64,000 bases of DNA from Flaccisagitta enflata. Lineage: Eukaryota; Chaetognatha; Sagittoidea; Aphragmophora. Shown here piece after piece: positions 15,577 to 28,170 of the stretch. The DNA lies in NCBI GenBank assembly GCA_965153355.1, contig OZ231127.1, forward strand, positions 49,910,001 to 49,974,000. The letters run 5' to 3'. Under the pieces are notes generated by a model. That model saw only the letters and a program-made list of their open reading frames with translations, had not been told where the DNA came from and did no database searches. The position numbers and the translations under genes were made by a program. Each line of letters opens with the position of its first letter. The first letter of the stretch is position 1.

Positions 15577-15660
15577 TTTTTAGTCGCGTGCACGTGACTC
15601 TACAACCCGCTCCGTCGGTCGGTCCATCCGTCGGTCCGTCCGTCGGTCGGTAACACTTTG
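15577..15660 (-). mobile_element. HT element hairpin end at the edge of the tandem arrays
   Basis: TTTTTAGTCGCGTGCACGTG, ACTCTACAACCCGCTC, then a CGTCGGTCGGTCC-type tract. No head is found before the arrays begin, so the arrays may lie inside or have truncated this element. Confidence 0.65.
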
Positions 15661-15727
15661 CTTTTTTTCATCTTTTTGGGTCGTCTGGAGTTATTTTGAG
15701 TCATTTTTTTGTTGTTTTTTGGAATTA

Positions 15728-16267
15728 TTGGTTGCTTTTAGTCATTTTTGGTCATTTTTGGTCATTTTTGGTCATTTTGGTCATTTTGGTCATTTTGGTG
15801 ATTTTGGTCATTTTTGGTCATTTTTGGTCATTTTGGTCATTTTTGGTCATTTTGGTCATTTTGGTCATTTTGGTCATTTTGGTCATTTTTGATCATTTTG
15901 ATCATTTTTTGTCCTTTTTGGTCATTTTTGGTCATTGTTGGTCATTTTGGTCATTTAGGTCAATTTTGGTCATTTTTGGTCATTTTTGGTCATTTTGAGT
16001 CATTTTTTTGGTCATTAAGGTCATTTTGGTCATTTTGGTCATTTTGGTCGTTTGATCATTTTGATCATTTGGTCATTTGGGGTCATTTTGGTCATTTTGG
16101 TCATTTTGGTCATCTTTGGTCATTTTGGTCATTTTGGTCATTTTGAGGTCATTTTGGTCATCTTTGGTCTGTCTTGGGCCATCTTTAGTCAATCTTTGGT
16201 CATCTTTGGACATTTTTGGTCATTTTGGTCATTTGGTCATTTTTGGTCATTTTTGGTCATTTTAGTT
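15728..16267. repeat. (TTTTGGTCA)n tandem array
   Basis: A 9-10-bp unit GGTCATTTT(T) repeated for about 540 bp with single-base length variation. The long Val-Ile-Leu and Trp-Ser-Phe frames are artefacts of the repeat. Confidence 0.95.
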
Positions 16268-17045
16268 AATGGTTGAAGTCTGCTGGTTAAAGTCTGCTGG
16301 TTAAAGTCTGCTGGTTAAAGTCTGCTGGTTGAAGTCTGCTGGTTAAAGTCTGCTGGTTGAAGTCTGTAGTTGAAGTCTGCTGGTTAAGTCTGCTGGTTAA
16401 AGTCTGCTGGTTGAAAGTCTGCTGATTTGAAGTCTGCTGGTTAAAGTCTGCTATTTAAAGTCTGCTGGTTGAAGTCTGCTGGTTAAAGTCTGTTGGTTAA
16501 AGTCTGCTGGTTAAAGTCTGCTAGTTAAAGTCTGCTAGTTTAAAATCTGCTGGTTAAAGTCTGTGGTTAAAGTCTGCTGGTTAAAAGTCTGCTGGTTTAG
16601 TCTGCTTTGGTTAAAGTCTGCTGGTTAAAGTCTGCTGGAAGTAAAGTCTGTGGGTAAGTCTGCTGGTTAAAGTCTGGTTTAAATCTCTGCTGGTTTAAGT
16701 CTGCTGGTTTTTAAGTCTGTAGTTTAAATCTGCTGGTTTAAATCTAAAAGTTAAGTCTGCTGGTTAAAGTCTGCTGGTTTAAATCTGCTGGTTGAAGTCT
16801 ACTGGTTAAAGTCTGCTGGGTAAAGTCTGATAGTTAAAGTCTGCTGGTTTAAATCTGCTGGTTTAAATCTGCTGGTTTTTGTCTGCTTTGGTTTAAATCT
16901 GCTGGTTTAAGTCTGCTGGTTTAAGTCTGCTGTTTTAAATCTGCTGGTTTAAATCTGCTGGTTTAAGTCTGATGGTTAAAATCTAATGGTTTAAGTCTGC
17001 TTGTCTAATGGTTTAAATGTACTGGTTTAAGTCTGCTGGTTAAAA
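16268..17045. repeat. (GTTAAAGTCTGCTG)n tandem array
   Basis: A 14-bp unit, roughly 50 copies, with drift from GGTTAAAG through GGTTGAAG to GGTTTAAA along the array. Confidence 0.95.
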
Positions 17046-17860
17046 TGATATTAAAGATAAGTCTGGTTTAAGTCTGGTTTAAGTCTGGTTTAAGTCTGGT
17101 TTCAGAAGTCTGGTTAAAGTCTGGTTTTAAATCTGGTTTAAGTCTAGTTTAAGTCTAGTTTAAGTCTGGTTTAATTCTAGTTTAAGACTGGTTCGATACT
17201 CGTTTGAGTCTAGTTTGAAGCTGGTTTGGTCTGGTTTTAGGTCTGGTGTATGTCTGGTTTTTGTTTGATTTAGGTCTGATTTAGGTCTGGTTTTGGTCTG
17301 GTTTTGGTTTGGTTTAATTCTGGTTTAGTCTGGTTTGAGTCTGGTTTGAGTCTGGTTTGAGTCTGGTTTGAGTCTGGTTTTAGTCTTCATTTGGTGGGTT
17401 TGAGTCTGGTTTGACCTGGTTTGAGCCTGGTTTAAGTCTGCTTCAAGTCTGCTTTAAGTCTGGTTTAAGTCTGGTTTAATTCTGGTTTGAGACTAGTTCC
17501 ATGTCAGTTGTATGTCTGGTTTAGGTCTCGGGTTAGGTCTGGTTTAGGTCTGGTGTATCTGGTTTTTGTCTGGTTTTATGTTTGTTTTAGGTCTGATTTA
17601 GGTCTGGTTTTGGTCTGGTTTTGGTTTGGTTTAATTCTGGTTTGAGTCTGGTTTGAGTCTGTTTTGAGTCTGGTTTGAGTCTGGTTTGAGTCTGGTTTTA
17701 GATCTTGTTTTGAGTCTGGTTTTGGTCTGGTTTGAACAGCCTGGGTTGAGCCTGGTTTTGGTCTGGTTTAAGTCTGGTTTAGAGTCTGCTTTAAGTCTGT
17801 TTAGTCTGGTTTGGTCTGGTTTTGAGTCTGGTTTGAGTCTGGTTTGGATGTACTTCGTTC
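17046..17860. repeat. (AGTCTGGTTTA)n tandem array
   Basis: A 10-11-bp unit that reads as the previous 14-bp unit lacking one CTG. It drifts to GAGTCTGGTTT toward the right. Confidence 0.9.
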
Positions 17861-20800
17861 AGCACCCCTTCAAACCACCCGAGATTGAAGTTTTAAAAAA
17901 CTGATTACCAAGCACAGAGAACTATCCCAGCAGTACCCCCTTCAATCTGGCAGTACCCCTTATCAACATAAGAATGGAGCTATAAAAACCTGAATATAAA
18001 GTTGGGGAACTATCCCAGCAGTACCCCCTTCAATCTGGCAGTACCCCCTCCAAACTCTAGATTGAAGGCTTGAAAAACTGATTAAAAAGTTGGGGAACTA
18101 TCCCAGCAGTACCCCCTTCAATCTGGCAGTACCCCCTTCAAACATGAGATTGAAGTCTTGAAAAACTGATTAAAAAGCTGGGGAACTATCCCAGCAGTAC
18201 CCCCTCGAATCTGTAGTACCACATATCAACATAAGAAGAAGGCTATAAAAAACTGATACAAAAGTTGGGGAACTATCCCAGCAGTACCCCCTTCCAATGT
18301 AAGAGTTGAGTACCCGATCCAAACTTAGATTGAAGGCTTGATAAACTGATTGAAAAGTTGGAGAACTATCTCAGCAGTACCCCCTTCAATCTTGTATTAC
18401 CCTATCCAAACTAAGATTGAAGGATTGAAAAACCGATTAAAAAGCTGAGGATCTATCCTAGCAGTACCCCCTTGAATTTGGCAGTACCCCTAATCAACAT
18501 AAGAAGAGAGCTATAAAAAAATGAATATAAAGTTGGGGAACTATCCTAGCAGTACCCCCTTCAATCTGGCAGTACCCCATCCAAACTTTAAATTTAAGGC
18601 TTAAAATACTGATTAAAAAGTTAGGGAACTATCCCAGCAGTACCCCCTTCGATCTGGCAGTACCCCTTATCAACATAAGAGTGGAGCTATTAAAACCTGA
18701 ATACAAAGTTGGGGAACTATCCCAGCAGTACCCCCTTCAATCTGGCAGTACCCCCTTCAAACATGAGATTGAAGGCTTGAATAACTGAATAAAAAGTTGG
18801 GGAACTATCCCAGCAGTACCCCCTTCAATCTGGCAGTACCCCCTTAAACACGAGATTGAAGGCATGAAAAACTGAATAAAAAGTTGGGGAACTCTCCCAG
18901 CAGTACCCCCTTCAATCTGGCAGTACCCCCTTCAAACACGAGATTGAAGGCTTAAAAAATTGAATAAAAAGTTGGGGAACTATCCTAGCAGTACCCCCTT
19001 CAATCTGACAGTACCCCCTTCAAACAAAAGATTGAAATCTTTAAAAACTGAATAAAAAGTTGGGGAACTATCCCAGCAGTACCCCCTTCAATCTGGCAGT
19101 ACCCCATTCAAACACGAGATTGAAGTCTTTAAAAACTGATTACAAAGCTGGGAAACAATCCCAGCAGTACCCCCTTGAATCTGGCAGTACCCCTTATCAA
19201 CATAAGAATGGAGCTATAAAAACCTGAATACAAAGTTGGGGAACTATCCCAGCAGTACCCCCTTCAATCTGGCAGTACCCCCTCCAAGTTTTAGATTGAA
19301 GGCTTGAAAAACTGATTAAAAAGTTGGGGAACTATCTCAGCAGTACCCCCTTCAATCTGGCAGTACCCCATCCAAACTTAGATTGAAGGCTTGAAAAACT
19401 GATTAAAAGTTGGGGAACTATCTCAGCAGTACCCCCTTCAATCTGGCAGTACCCCCTTCAAATGTAAGAGTTTAGGCACATAAAGCTGATTAATATGTTG
19501 GGGAACTATCCCAGCAGTACCCCCTTCAATCTGGCAGTACCCCCTTCAAACACGAGATTGAAGTCTTGAAAAAGTGATTAAAAAGCTGGGGAACTATCCC
19601 AGCAGTATTAATCAGCAGTACCCTTATCAACATAAAAGTGGGCTGTAAATCATGAATACAAATTGAGGAACTATCCCAGCAGTACCCCCTTCAATCTGGC
19701 AGTACCCCCTTCAAACACGAGATTGAAGGCTTAAAAAATTGAATAAAAACTTGGGGAAGTATCACAGCAGTACCCCCTTCAATCTGGTAGTACCCCCTTC
19801 AAACACAAGATTGAAGTTTGAAAAAACTGATTACAAAGCTGGGGAACTATCCCAGCAGTACCCCCTTCAATCTGGCAGTGCCCCTTATCAACATAAGAAT
19901 GGGCTATATAAAACCTGAATACTAGTTGAAGAACTATCCCAGCATTTTACTAAATCATTACCTCAGAAGGTTTAGATTGAAGGCTTGAAAAACTGATTTA
20001 AAAGTTGGGAACTAGCCTTGAGTACCCCCTTCAATCTGGCGGTACCCCATCCAAAAACTTAGATAAAAGGCAGAAAAACTGATTAAAAAGTTGAAATTTA
20101 TCTCAGCAATGCCCCCTTCAATCTGGCCGTACCACCTTCAAATGTAGGGTTGAGGTCTTGACATAGTGATTAATATGTTGGGGAACTAGCCCCTTAGTAC
20201 CCCCTTCAATCTGTCAGTACCCCCCTTCAAACACAAGATTGAAGTCTTGAAAAGAAATGAAATAAAAAGCTGAGAACTATCCAGCAGTACCCCCTTCAAT
20301 CTGGCAGTGTACCTTATCAACATAAGTGGAGCTATAAAATCCTGAATACAAGTGAGAACTATCCCCTTCAGTACCCCCTTCAATCTAGCAGTACCCCCTT
20401 CAAAAACGCAAGATTGAAAGGCTAAATTGAATAAAAAGTTGGGGAAGTATCCCAGCAGTACCCCCTTCAATCTGGCAGTACCCCCTTCAAACACAAGGTC
20501 AGAAGCTAAAAACTGATTACCAAGCTAGAACTATACAGCATTGCCATTCAATCTGGCAGTACCCTTATCAACATAAGAATGGAGATATAAAAACCTGAAT
20601 CTAAAGTTGGGGAACTATCCCAGCAGTACCCCCATCAATCTGGCAGTACCCCCTTCAAACTCTAGATTGAAGGCTTGAAAAACTGATTAAAAAGTTGGGG
20701 AACTATCCCAGCAGTACCCCCTTCAATCTGGCAGTACCCCCTTCAAACATGAGATTGAAGTCTTGAAAAACTGATTAAAAGCAGGAACTATCCCAGCAGT

Positions 20801-22882
20801 ATTTCGAATCTGGCAGTATCATATCAACATAAGAGAGCTATAAAAAGCCTAAATACTAAGTTGAGAACTATCCCATGATGCTAACTAAAATGGCAGTACC
20901 CCATCCAAACTTAGATTGACTTGATAAACTGATTAAAAAGTTGGAGAACTATTTCAGCAGTACCCCATTCAATCTGGCAGTGCACAGCAAACAAGAGATT
21001 GAAGGCATGAAAAACTGATTAAAAGTTGAGAACAGTAGCAGTACCCCTTGAATTTGGCAGAATGCCCCTTATCAACATAAGAAGAGAGCTATAAAATAGA
21101 TACAAAGTTGGGGAACTGTCCTATGGTACCCCTTCAGTCTGGCAGTACTTCATCCAAACTTTAAATTTAAGGCTTAAAATACTGATTAAAAAGTTAGGGA
21201 ACTATCCCCTTAGTACCTCCTTGAATCTGGCAGTACCCCTTATCAACATAAGAGTGGAGCTATTAAAACCTGTATACAAAGTTGGGGAACTCCCAGCAGT
21301 ACTCCCTTCAATCTGGCAGTGCCCCCTTCAAACATGAGATTGAAGGCTTGAAAAACTGAATAAAAGAAGTTGGGAACTATCAGCAATGCCCCTTCAATCT
21401 GGCATTACTATTCAAACTATGCCAATTGAAGTCTTTAAAAACTGATTACAAAGCTGGAAACAATCCCAGCAGTACTGAATCTGGCAGTACCCCTTATCAA
21501 CATAAAGAATGGAGCTATAAAAACAAATGCAAAGTTGAGAGACATCTCAGCAGTACCCCTTCAATCTGGCAGTCCCCCTCCAAGTTTTTAGATTGAAGCT
21601 TGAAAAACTGATTAAAAGTTGAAACTATCCCAGCAGTACCTCCTTCAATCTGGCAGTACCCCATCCAAACTTAGATTGAAGGCTTGAAAAACTGATTAAA
21701 AAGTTGGGGAACTATCTCAGCAGTACCCCCTTCAATCTGAGTACCCCCTTCAAATGTAGGAGTTTGGGCTTTGACTGATTAATATGTTGGGAGATATCTG
21801 GCAATGCCCCCTTCAATCAGCATTCCCCCTTCAAACACGAGATTGAAGTCTTGAAAAAGTGATTAAAAAGCTGGAGGAACTATCCCAGCAGTACCCCCTT
21901 CAATCTGGCAGTACCCCTTATCAACATAAAAGTGGAGCTATAAAATCCTGAATACAAAGTTGGGGAACTATCCCAGCAGTACCCCTTTCAATCTGGCAGT
22001 ACCCCCTTCAAACACAAGATTGAAGTTTTAAAAAACTGATTACAAAGCTGGGGACAAGAACTATCCCAGCAATGCATGAATCTGGCATTTATATCTATAT
22101 AAGAATGAAGCTATAAAAACCTGAATAAAAGTTGAGAACTATCATATTCCCCCCTTCAATCTGGCAGTACCCACTCCATTTTTTAGATTGAAGGCTTGAA
22201 AAACTGATTTAAAAGTTGGAGAACTAAGCCATGTGATACCCCTTCAATCTGTGATACCCCCTCCAAACTTTAGTTTGAAGGCTTGAAAAACTGATTAAAA
22301 GTTGGGGAACTATCTAAGCAATGCCCCCTTCAATCTGGCAGTACCCCTTCCAACACGACATTGCAAAGTCTTTGAAAAACTGATTAAGCTGGGAACTATC
22401 CCAGCAGTACCCTCTGGAATCTGGCAGTACCCCCATGTTAACATAAGAGTGAGCTAAAAATCCCTGAATACAAGTTGAGAACTATCCCAGTATCCCCTTC
22501 AATCTGCTTGTACCCCCTTCAAATGTAAGAGTTTAGGCACATAAAGCTGATTAATATGTTAGGGAACTATCCCAGCAGTACCCCCTTCAATCTGGCAGTA
22601 CCCCCTTCAAACACGAGATTGAAGTCTTGAAAAACTGATTAAAAAGCTGGGGAACTATCCCAGCAGGACCCCCTTCAATCTGGCAGTACCCCCTTCAGAC
22701 ACGAGATTGAAGTCTTTAAAAACTGATTAAGCTGAGGGTATCCCAGCAGTACCCCCTTGAATTTGGCATTCGAGCCTTATCAACATAAGAATGGAGCTTC
22801 ATATAAAACCTGAATAAAGTTGAGGAACTATCCCAGCAGTACCCCCTTCAATCTGGCAGTACTAATCCAAACTTAGATTGAA
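17861..22882 (+). repeat. ~88-bp satellite, forward block
   Basis: Monomers of about 86-91 bp run GTTGGGGAACTATCCCAGCA, GTACCCCCTTCAATCTGG, CAGTACCCC, then one of two second halves. One contains AGATTGAAGGCTTGAAAAAC and TGATTAAAAA; the other contains TATCAACATAAGAATGGAGC and TATAAAAACCTGAATACAAA. By length about 57 units. Regular at 18.0-19.6 kb, with many truncated units at 20-22.8 kb. In the first type CTTCAATCT pairs with AGATTGAAG within the unit. Confidence 0.95.
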
Positions 22883-25800
22883 GGGGAGTGCTGCTGAGAT
22901 AATTCCTTGTAATCGTGTTTTCAAGACTTCAATCTCGTGTTTGAAGAGGTACTGCCAGATTGAAGAGTGCTATGAGACAGACTACAACTTTGACCACTTT
23001 TCAAGCCTTCAATCTCTCGTATTTGAAGGGGTACTGCCAGATTGAGGGTACTACTGAGATAGTTCCCAACACTTATTTAGAGTTTTATAGCTCCTCTTAT
23101 GTTGATGAGTGCTGCCAGGTGAAGGGGGTGCTGCTGGGATAGTTCCCCAACTTTTTGTCATTTGGAACTTCAGTGCAAAAGTGTTTGAAGAGAGGCTACC
23201 TACCACTATTGAAAAAGAGGTATTACTGAGATAGTTCCCCTTTGTTTTCAGGTTTTTATAGCTCTCTTCTTATATTGATAAGGGGTACTGCCAGATTGAA
23301 GGGGGTACTGCTGGGACAGTTTCCCAACTTTTTAATCAGTTTTTCAAGCCTTCAATCTAGGATTGGATGATGCACTGCCAGATTGAAAGAAGTACTGCTG
23401 AATGAGTTTTCTAACTTTTTAATCAGTTTTTCAAGCCTTCAATCTAAAAGTTTGGAGGAGTACTGCCAGATTCAAAGTACTGCTGAGATCAGATCCCCAG
23501 CTTGCAATCAGTTTTTTAAGACCTATCTCATGTTTGAAAAGAAGTACTACCAGGTAGAGTACTGGATGATTCCCCCAACTTATTCAGTTTTTCAGCTTTC
23601 AATCGTTTTTGCAGAGGGGTACTGCCAGGTGAAGGAGGCCTTTGCAGGGGATGGTTCCTAACATTCAGGTTTTTATTGCTCTCTTCTTATATTTTAGAAG
23701 TACTGCCAGATTAGAGAAGTACTGCTGGGATGGATTCCCAACATATTAACCAGCTTTATATGCCTCAACTCTTACATTAGAAGGAAGTGCTGCTAGATGA
23801 AAAGAAACCTACTAGATGATTCCCAAATTTGTAATCAGGATTTTCTCTTCAAGCAAATTAGCAAGGAAATTTTCTGCCAGGTTGAAGGGGGTGCTAACAG
23901 GATGAATTCCCCCAACATATAATTAACTTTATGTGCCTAAACTCTTACATTTGAAAGTACTGCAGATGAAAAATTACTGGGATAGTGATTCTACTTTTTA
24001 ATCAGGTTTTTACAGAACAACTCTTGTGTTGATAAGGGATACTGCCAGCTACTAAGGAGTACTGCTGGGATAATTCCTCAACTTTACAAGCAGTATTTCA
24101 AGACTTCAATCTCGTGTACTGCCAGATGAAAAGGTACCCCTGCTGAGATAGTTCCCCAACTTTTTGTCAATTTTCAAGCCTTCAATCTAAGTTTAGACAG
24201 GGTACTGCCAGATTGAAAGAAGTACTGCTGAGATAGTTCTTTAACTACGTATTCAGGTTTTCATAGCTTCAATCTTATGTTGATAGGGGGTACTGCCAGA
24301 TTGAAGGAGGTACTGCTGGGATAGTTCCCCAACTTTGTGTTCAGGTTTGTATAGCTCCACTCTTATGTTGATAAGGGGTACTGCCAGATTGAACGGGGTG
24401 CTGCTGGGGATAGTTTAACTTTTAATCAGTTTTCAAGCCTTCAATCTTGTGTTTGAAGAGGGTACTGCCAGATTGAAGGGGTACTGCTGGGATAGTTCCC
24501 CAACTTTGTATTCAGGTTTTTATAGCTCACTCTTATGTTGACAAGAATTTACTGCCAGGTGAAGTACTGCTGGGATAGTTCCCCAGCTTTTTAATCAGTT
24601 TTTCAATACTTCAATCTCATGTTTGAAGGGAATACTGCCAGATTGGAGGGAGTACTGCAGGGATAATTTACCAACTTTGTATTCAAGATTTTATAGCTCT
24701 CTTCATATGTTGAGAGGGGGGGCTGCCAGGTTGAAAGGGATATTTCTGGGATAGTTCCCCAACTTTGTATTCAAGATTTTATAGCTCTCTTCTTATATTG
24801 ATAAGGGGTACTGCCAGATTGAAGGGGATACTGCTGGGATAGTTCCCCAACATATTATACCAACTTTATAAACCTCAACTCTTACATTAGAAGGGAATTG
24901 CTGCCCCAGATAATACTGCTGGATAGTTCCCCCCAGTATTAATCATCTTATGGTATATACTACATTGAAAGAGATACACTTGAGGGTGTGCAGGATGGTT
25001 CTAACTTTTTGTATTCAGAATTTTTAGCTCCACTCTTATGTTGATATGGGGTACTGCAAGATTCCAGGGGCCACCGCAGAGATAGTTCCCCAGCTTTACC
25101 ATCAGTGTTTTAAGACTTCAATCTCGTGTTTGAAAGGCCTGCCAGGTGAAAGAAGCACTGCGGGCCAGTTCTTTGGCTGTCAGGCCTGACCTTCAATCTA
25201 AGTTTGGATGGGGTACTGCCAGATTGAAGGGGGTACTGCTGGGATAGTTCCCCAACTTTTTAATCAGTTTTTCAAGCCTTCAATCTAAAGTTTGGAGGGG
25301 GTACTGCCAGATTGAAGGGGGTACTGCTGGGATAGTTCCCCAACTTTGTATTCAGGTTTTTATAGCTCCACTCTTATGTTGATAAGGGGTACTGCCAGAT
25401 TGAAGGGGGTACTGCTGGGATAGTTCCCCAGCTTTTTAATCAGTTTTTCAAGCCTTCAATCTCGTGTTTGAAGGGGGTACTGCCAGATTGAAGGGGGTAC
25501 TGCTGGGATAGTTCCCCAACTTTGTATTCAGGTTTTTATAGCTCCACTCTTATGTTGACAAGGGGTACTGCCAGAGTGAAGGGGGTACTGCTGGGATAGT
25601 TCCCCAGCTTTTTAATCAGTTTTTCAATACTTCACTCTCGTGTTTGAAGGGGGTACTGCCAGATTGAAGGGGGTACTGCTGAGATAGTTCCCCAACTTTT
25701 TAATCAGTTTTTCAAGCCTTCTATCTAAGTTTGGATGGGGTACTGCCAGATTGAAGGGGGTACTGCTGGGATAGTTCCCCAACTTTTTAATCAGGTTTTC

Positions 25801-26275
25801 AAAGCTCCACTCTTATGTTGTTAAAGGGTACTGCCAGATTGAAGGGGGTACTGCTGGGATAGTTCCCTACCTATTTGAACACTTTGAAACCTCTCTTTTT
25901 ATTGATGCACTTAATGAACATTATCATTTTGTACACTGACTGTTTTGTTGTTCATGTAATATGAGGAGGGTACTACCAGATTTATAAGGGTACTGCTGGT
26001 TTGATTCCCCTTGTATTCTAAAGGGGTACTGTCAAACAGACTAGGTACTGCTGGGATCGTTCCCTAATATATAAAAGGGTACTGCCACGTTAAGGAGGTA
26101 CTGCCAGGATAGTTCCCCATTATAACATGGGGTACTGCCAGATTTAAGGGGGTACTGCCAGGATCATTCCCCAAAGAGAAGACTGGGGTACTGCTGTGGG
26201 TACTGCCAAGATATATCCCCACTTTTTCCCATTATTTTTACAAGGGGGTACTGGAGGCCAGGGGTACTGCCAAAT
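22874..26275 (-). repeat. ~88-bp satellite, inverted block
   Basis: The same satellite in reverse complement (GGGTACTGCTGGGATAGTTC and CCCAACTTT), roughly 38 units. It is very regular at 25.2-25.87 kb, degenerate near the junction, and reduced to short GGGTACTGCCA units after about 25.9 kb. Frames across it are artefacts. Confidence 0.95.
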
Positions 26276-26282
26276 CACATTT

Positions 26283-27190
26283 ACCTATATTTCCGCTTTG
26301 GATGGACTAATTTGGACGAAATTGGTGACCAAATTGAAGATTTTTTGATGCTCTAAATGAATCTGGTAAAATTCTTGATCGATATGACCCTCAAAAATTT
26401 TGAAAGACTCTAGAAGCAGGTACTAAAAAGTGATTTTTTTTGTCATTTTGGCTACTTTAGCCACACAATTTGGGCACTTCCGAGCTAGAAAAAGACAAAA
26501 AATCCACGAGCAAACTAAACTGCAGCTTAAAATCTAACTAGTGGTGCAATCGGAATGACAATATGTTGAAGCATATAGATTTTGCAGAGCTTCAAAGATC
26601 AGTGGCTATAATAAAATTACATTTTTTGGTAATTTTGGTCATTTTGGGCTCAAAATCGAGCCACTTCGCTCAAGAAATTTAACCCAAAATCCATGCGATT
26701 ACAAAACTGGAACTCAAGAACTAATCAGTGGTGCAATCCGTATGTCGCTATCATTTAATGTTAGGATTTGAGAGCTCTTCAAAGATGGAAGGGTATGAGG
26801 GTTATTATACCAAATGAATTTAATGGTCATTTTTGACATTTTTTACAATTTCTGATATATCTCCGCTTTGGATGGACCAATTTGGGCAAAATTGGTGACC
26901 AAATTGAGATTTTTTGATGCTCTAAATGAATCTGGTAAAATTTTTGATCGATATGACCCTCAAAATTTTTAAAAGACTCAAGAAGCAGGTGCTAAAAAGT
27001 ATATTTTCTCGCCATTTTGGCTACTTTGGTCACACAATTTAGGCACTTCCGAGCTAGGAAAAGACAAAAAATCCATAAGCAAATTAGACTGCAGCTCAAA
27101 ATCTAACCATTGGTGTAATCGGTAGGTCAATATGTTGAAGCATATAGATTTGGCAAATCTTCAAAGATCAGTGGGTACGGTAATAATTTG
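26283..27190 (+). repeat. Mid-size repeat, two direct copies
   Basis: A unit starting CCGCTTTGGATGGACTAATT near 26292 recurs near 26868, with CCTCAAAAATTTTGAAAGAC, CACTTCCGAGCTAG and CATATAGATTTTGCAGAGC in the same order. Period about 580 bp; the second copy is truncated at the HT end. Confidence 0.85.
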
Positions 27191-27216
27191 ATTTGACTGC
27201 TCAAGTGATTCCCAAT

Positions 27217-27309
27217 TTTTAGTCACGTGCAACGCGACTCCACAGCCCGCTATGTCGGTCCGTTGGTTGGTTGGTTGGTCAGTTGGTCGGTTGGTCGGTC
27301 GATCGGTAG
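27217..27309 (-). mobile_element. HT element hairpin end at the foldback centre
   Basis: TTTTTAGTCACGTGCAACGC, GACTCCACAGCCCGCTATG, then GGTC/GGTT tetranucleotides. It lies exactly between the direct and inverted copies of the mid-size repeat. No head block follows. Confidence 0.65.
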
Positions 27310-28000
27310 GACATGCAGATTGCACCGCTGATTAGCTCTTGAGCTCTAGTTTTATAATCTCATGGATTTTCGGTTAAATTTCTAAAGCAAAGTGGCTCGA
27401 TTTTGAGCCAAAAATGACCAAAATTACCAAAAAATGTCATTTTATCATACCCACTGATCTTTGAAGCTCTGCCAAATATATATGCTTCAACATATTGTCA
27501 TTCCGATTGCACCACTGGTTAGATCTTGAGCTGCATTTTAGTTTGCTCATAGATTTTTTGTCTTTTTCTAGCTCGGAAGTGCCCAAATCGTGTGACTGAA
27601 GTACCCAAAATGGCAAAAAAAAATCACTCTTTAGCACCTGCTTCTAGAGTCTTCCAAAAATTTTGAGGGTCATATCAATCAAAAATTTTATCACATTCAT
27701 TTAGAGCATCAAAAAATCTTCAATTTGGTCACCAATTTTGTCCAAATTAGTCCATCCAAAGCAGAGATATATCAAAAATTGTAAAAAATGTCAAAATTGA
27801 CCATCAAATTCATCTGATACAAAAACCCTTATACCCTTCAATCTTTGAAGAGCTCTCAAATCTTAACAAAAAATGATAGCGACATGCGGATTGCACCACT
27901 GGTTAGTTCTTGAGCTCTAGTTTCATAATCTTGTGGATTTTGGGTCAAATTTCAAAAGCGAAGTGGCCCAATTTTGAGCCCAAAGTGACCAAATTTCAAC
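27310..28000 (-). repeat. Mid-size repeat, inverted copy
   Basis: Reverse complement of the unit at 26283-27190 (GATTGCACCACTGGTTAG, AGCTCGGAAGTGCCCAAAT, CCATCCAAAGCAGAGATAT). With the direct copies it makes a foldback of about 0.7-0.9 kb per arm. Confidence 0.85.
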
Positions 28001-28170
28001 ATTTTTACAACAACCACCTTGGAGTGGTGATAAATAAAGTGAAATCGGCGATTGATTTTGACAAGCTATGACGATAAAATTTATAGTTGAGGCTCAGTAT
28101 ATCATGTACCGAAAAATGGAAGCCACTTGAGCAGTCAAAACAAAGAATTTCAGTAACCGACTAGACGTAG

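Noticed and set aside
15696-16276. Transmembrane-like frames rich in Val-Ile-Leu or Trp-Ser-Phe
   Set aside because: Every frame of the GGTCATTTT array gives such a peptide.
17861-26275. CRISPR-like array
   Set aside because: Units of ~88 bp without conserved repeat plus unique spacer structure, inverted halfway, in a eukaryotic context: a satellite.
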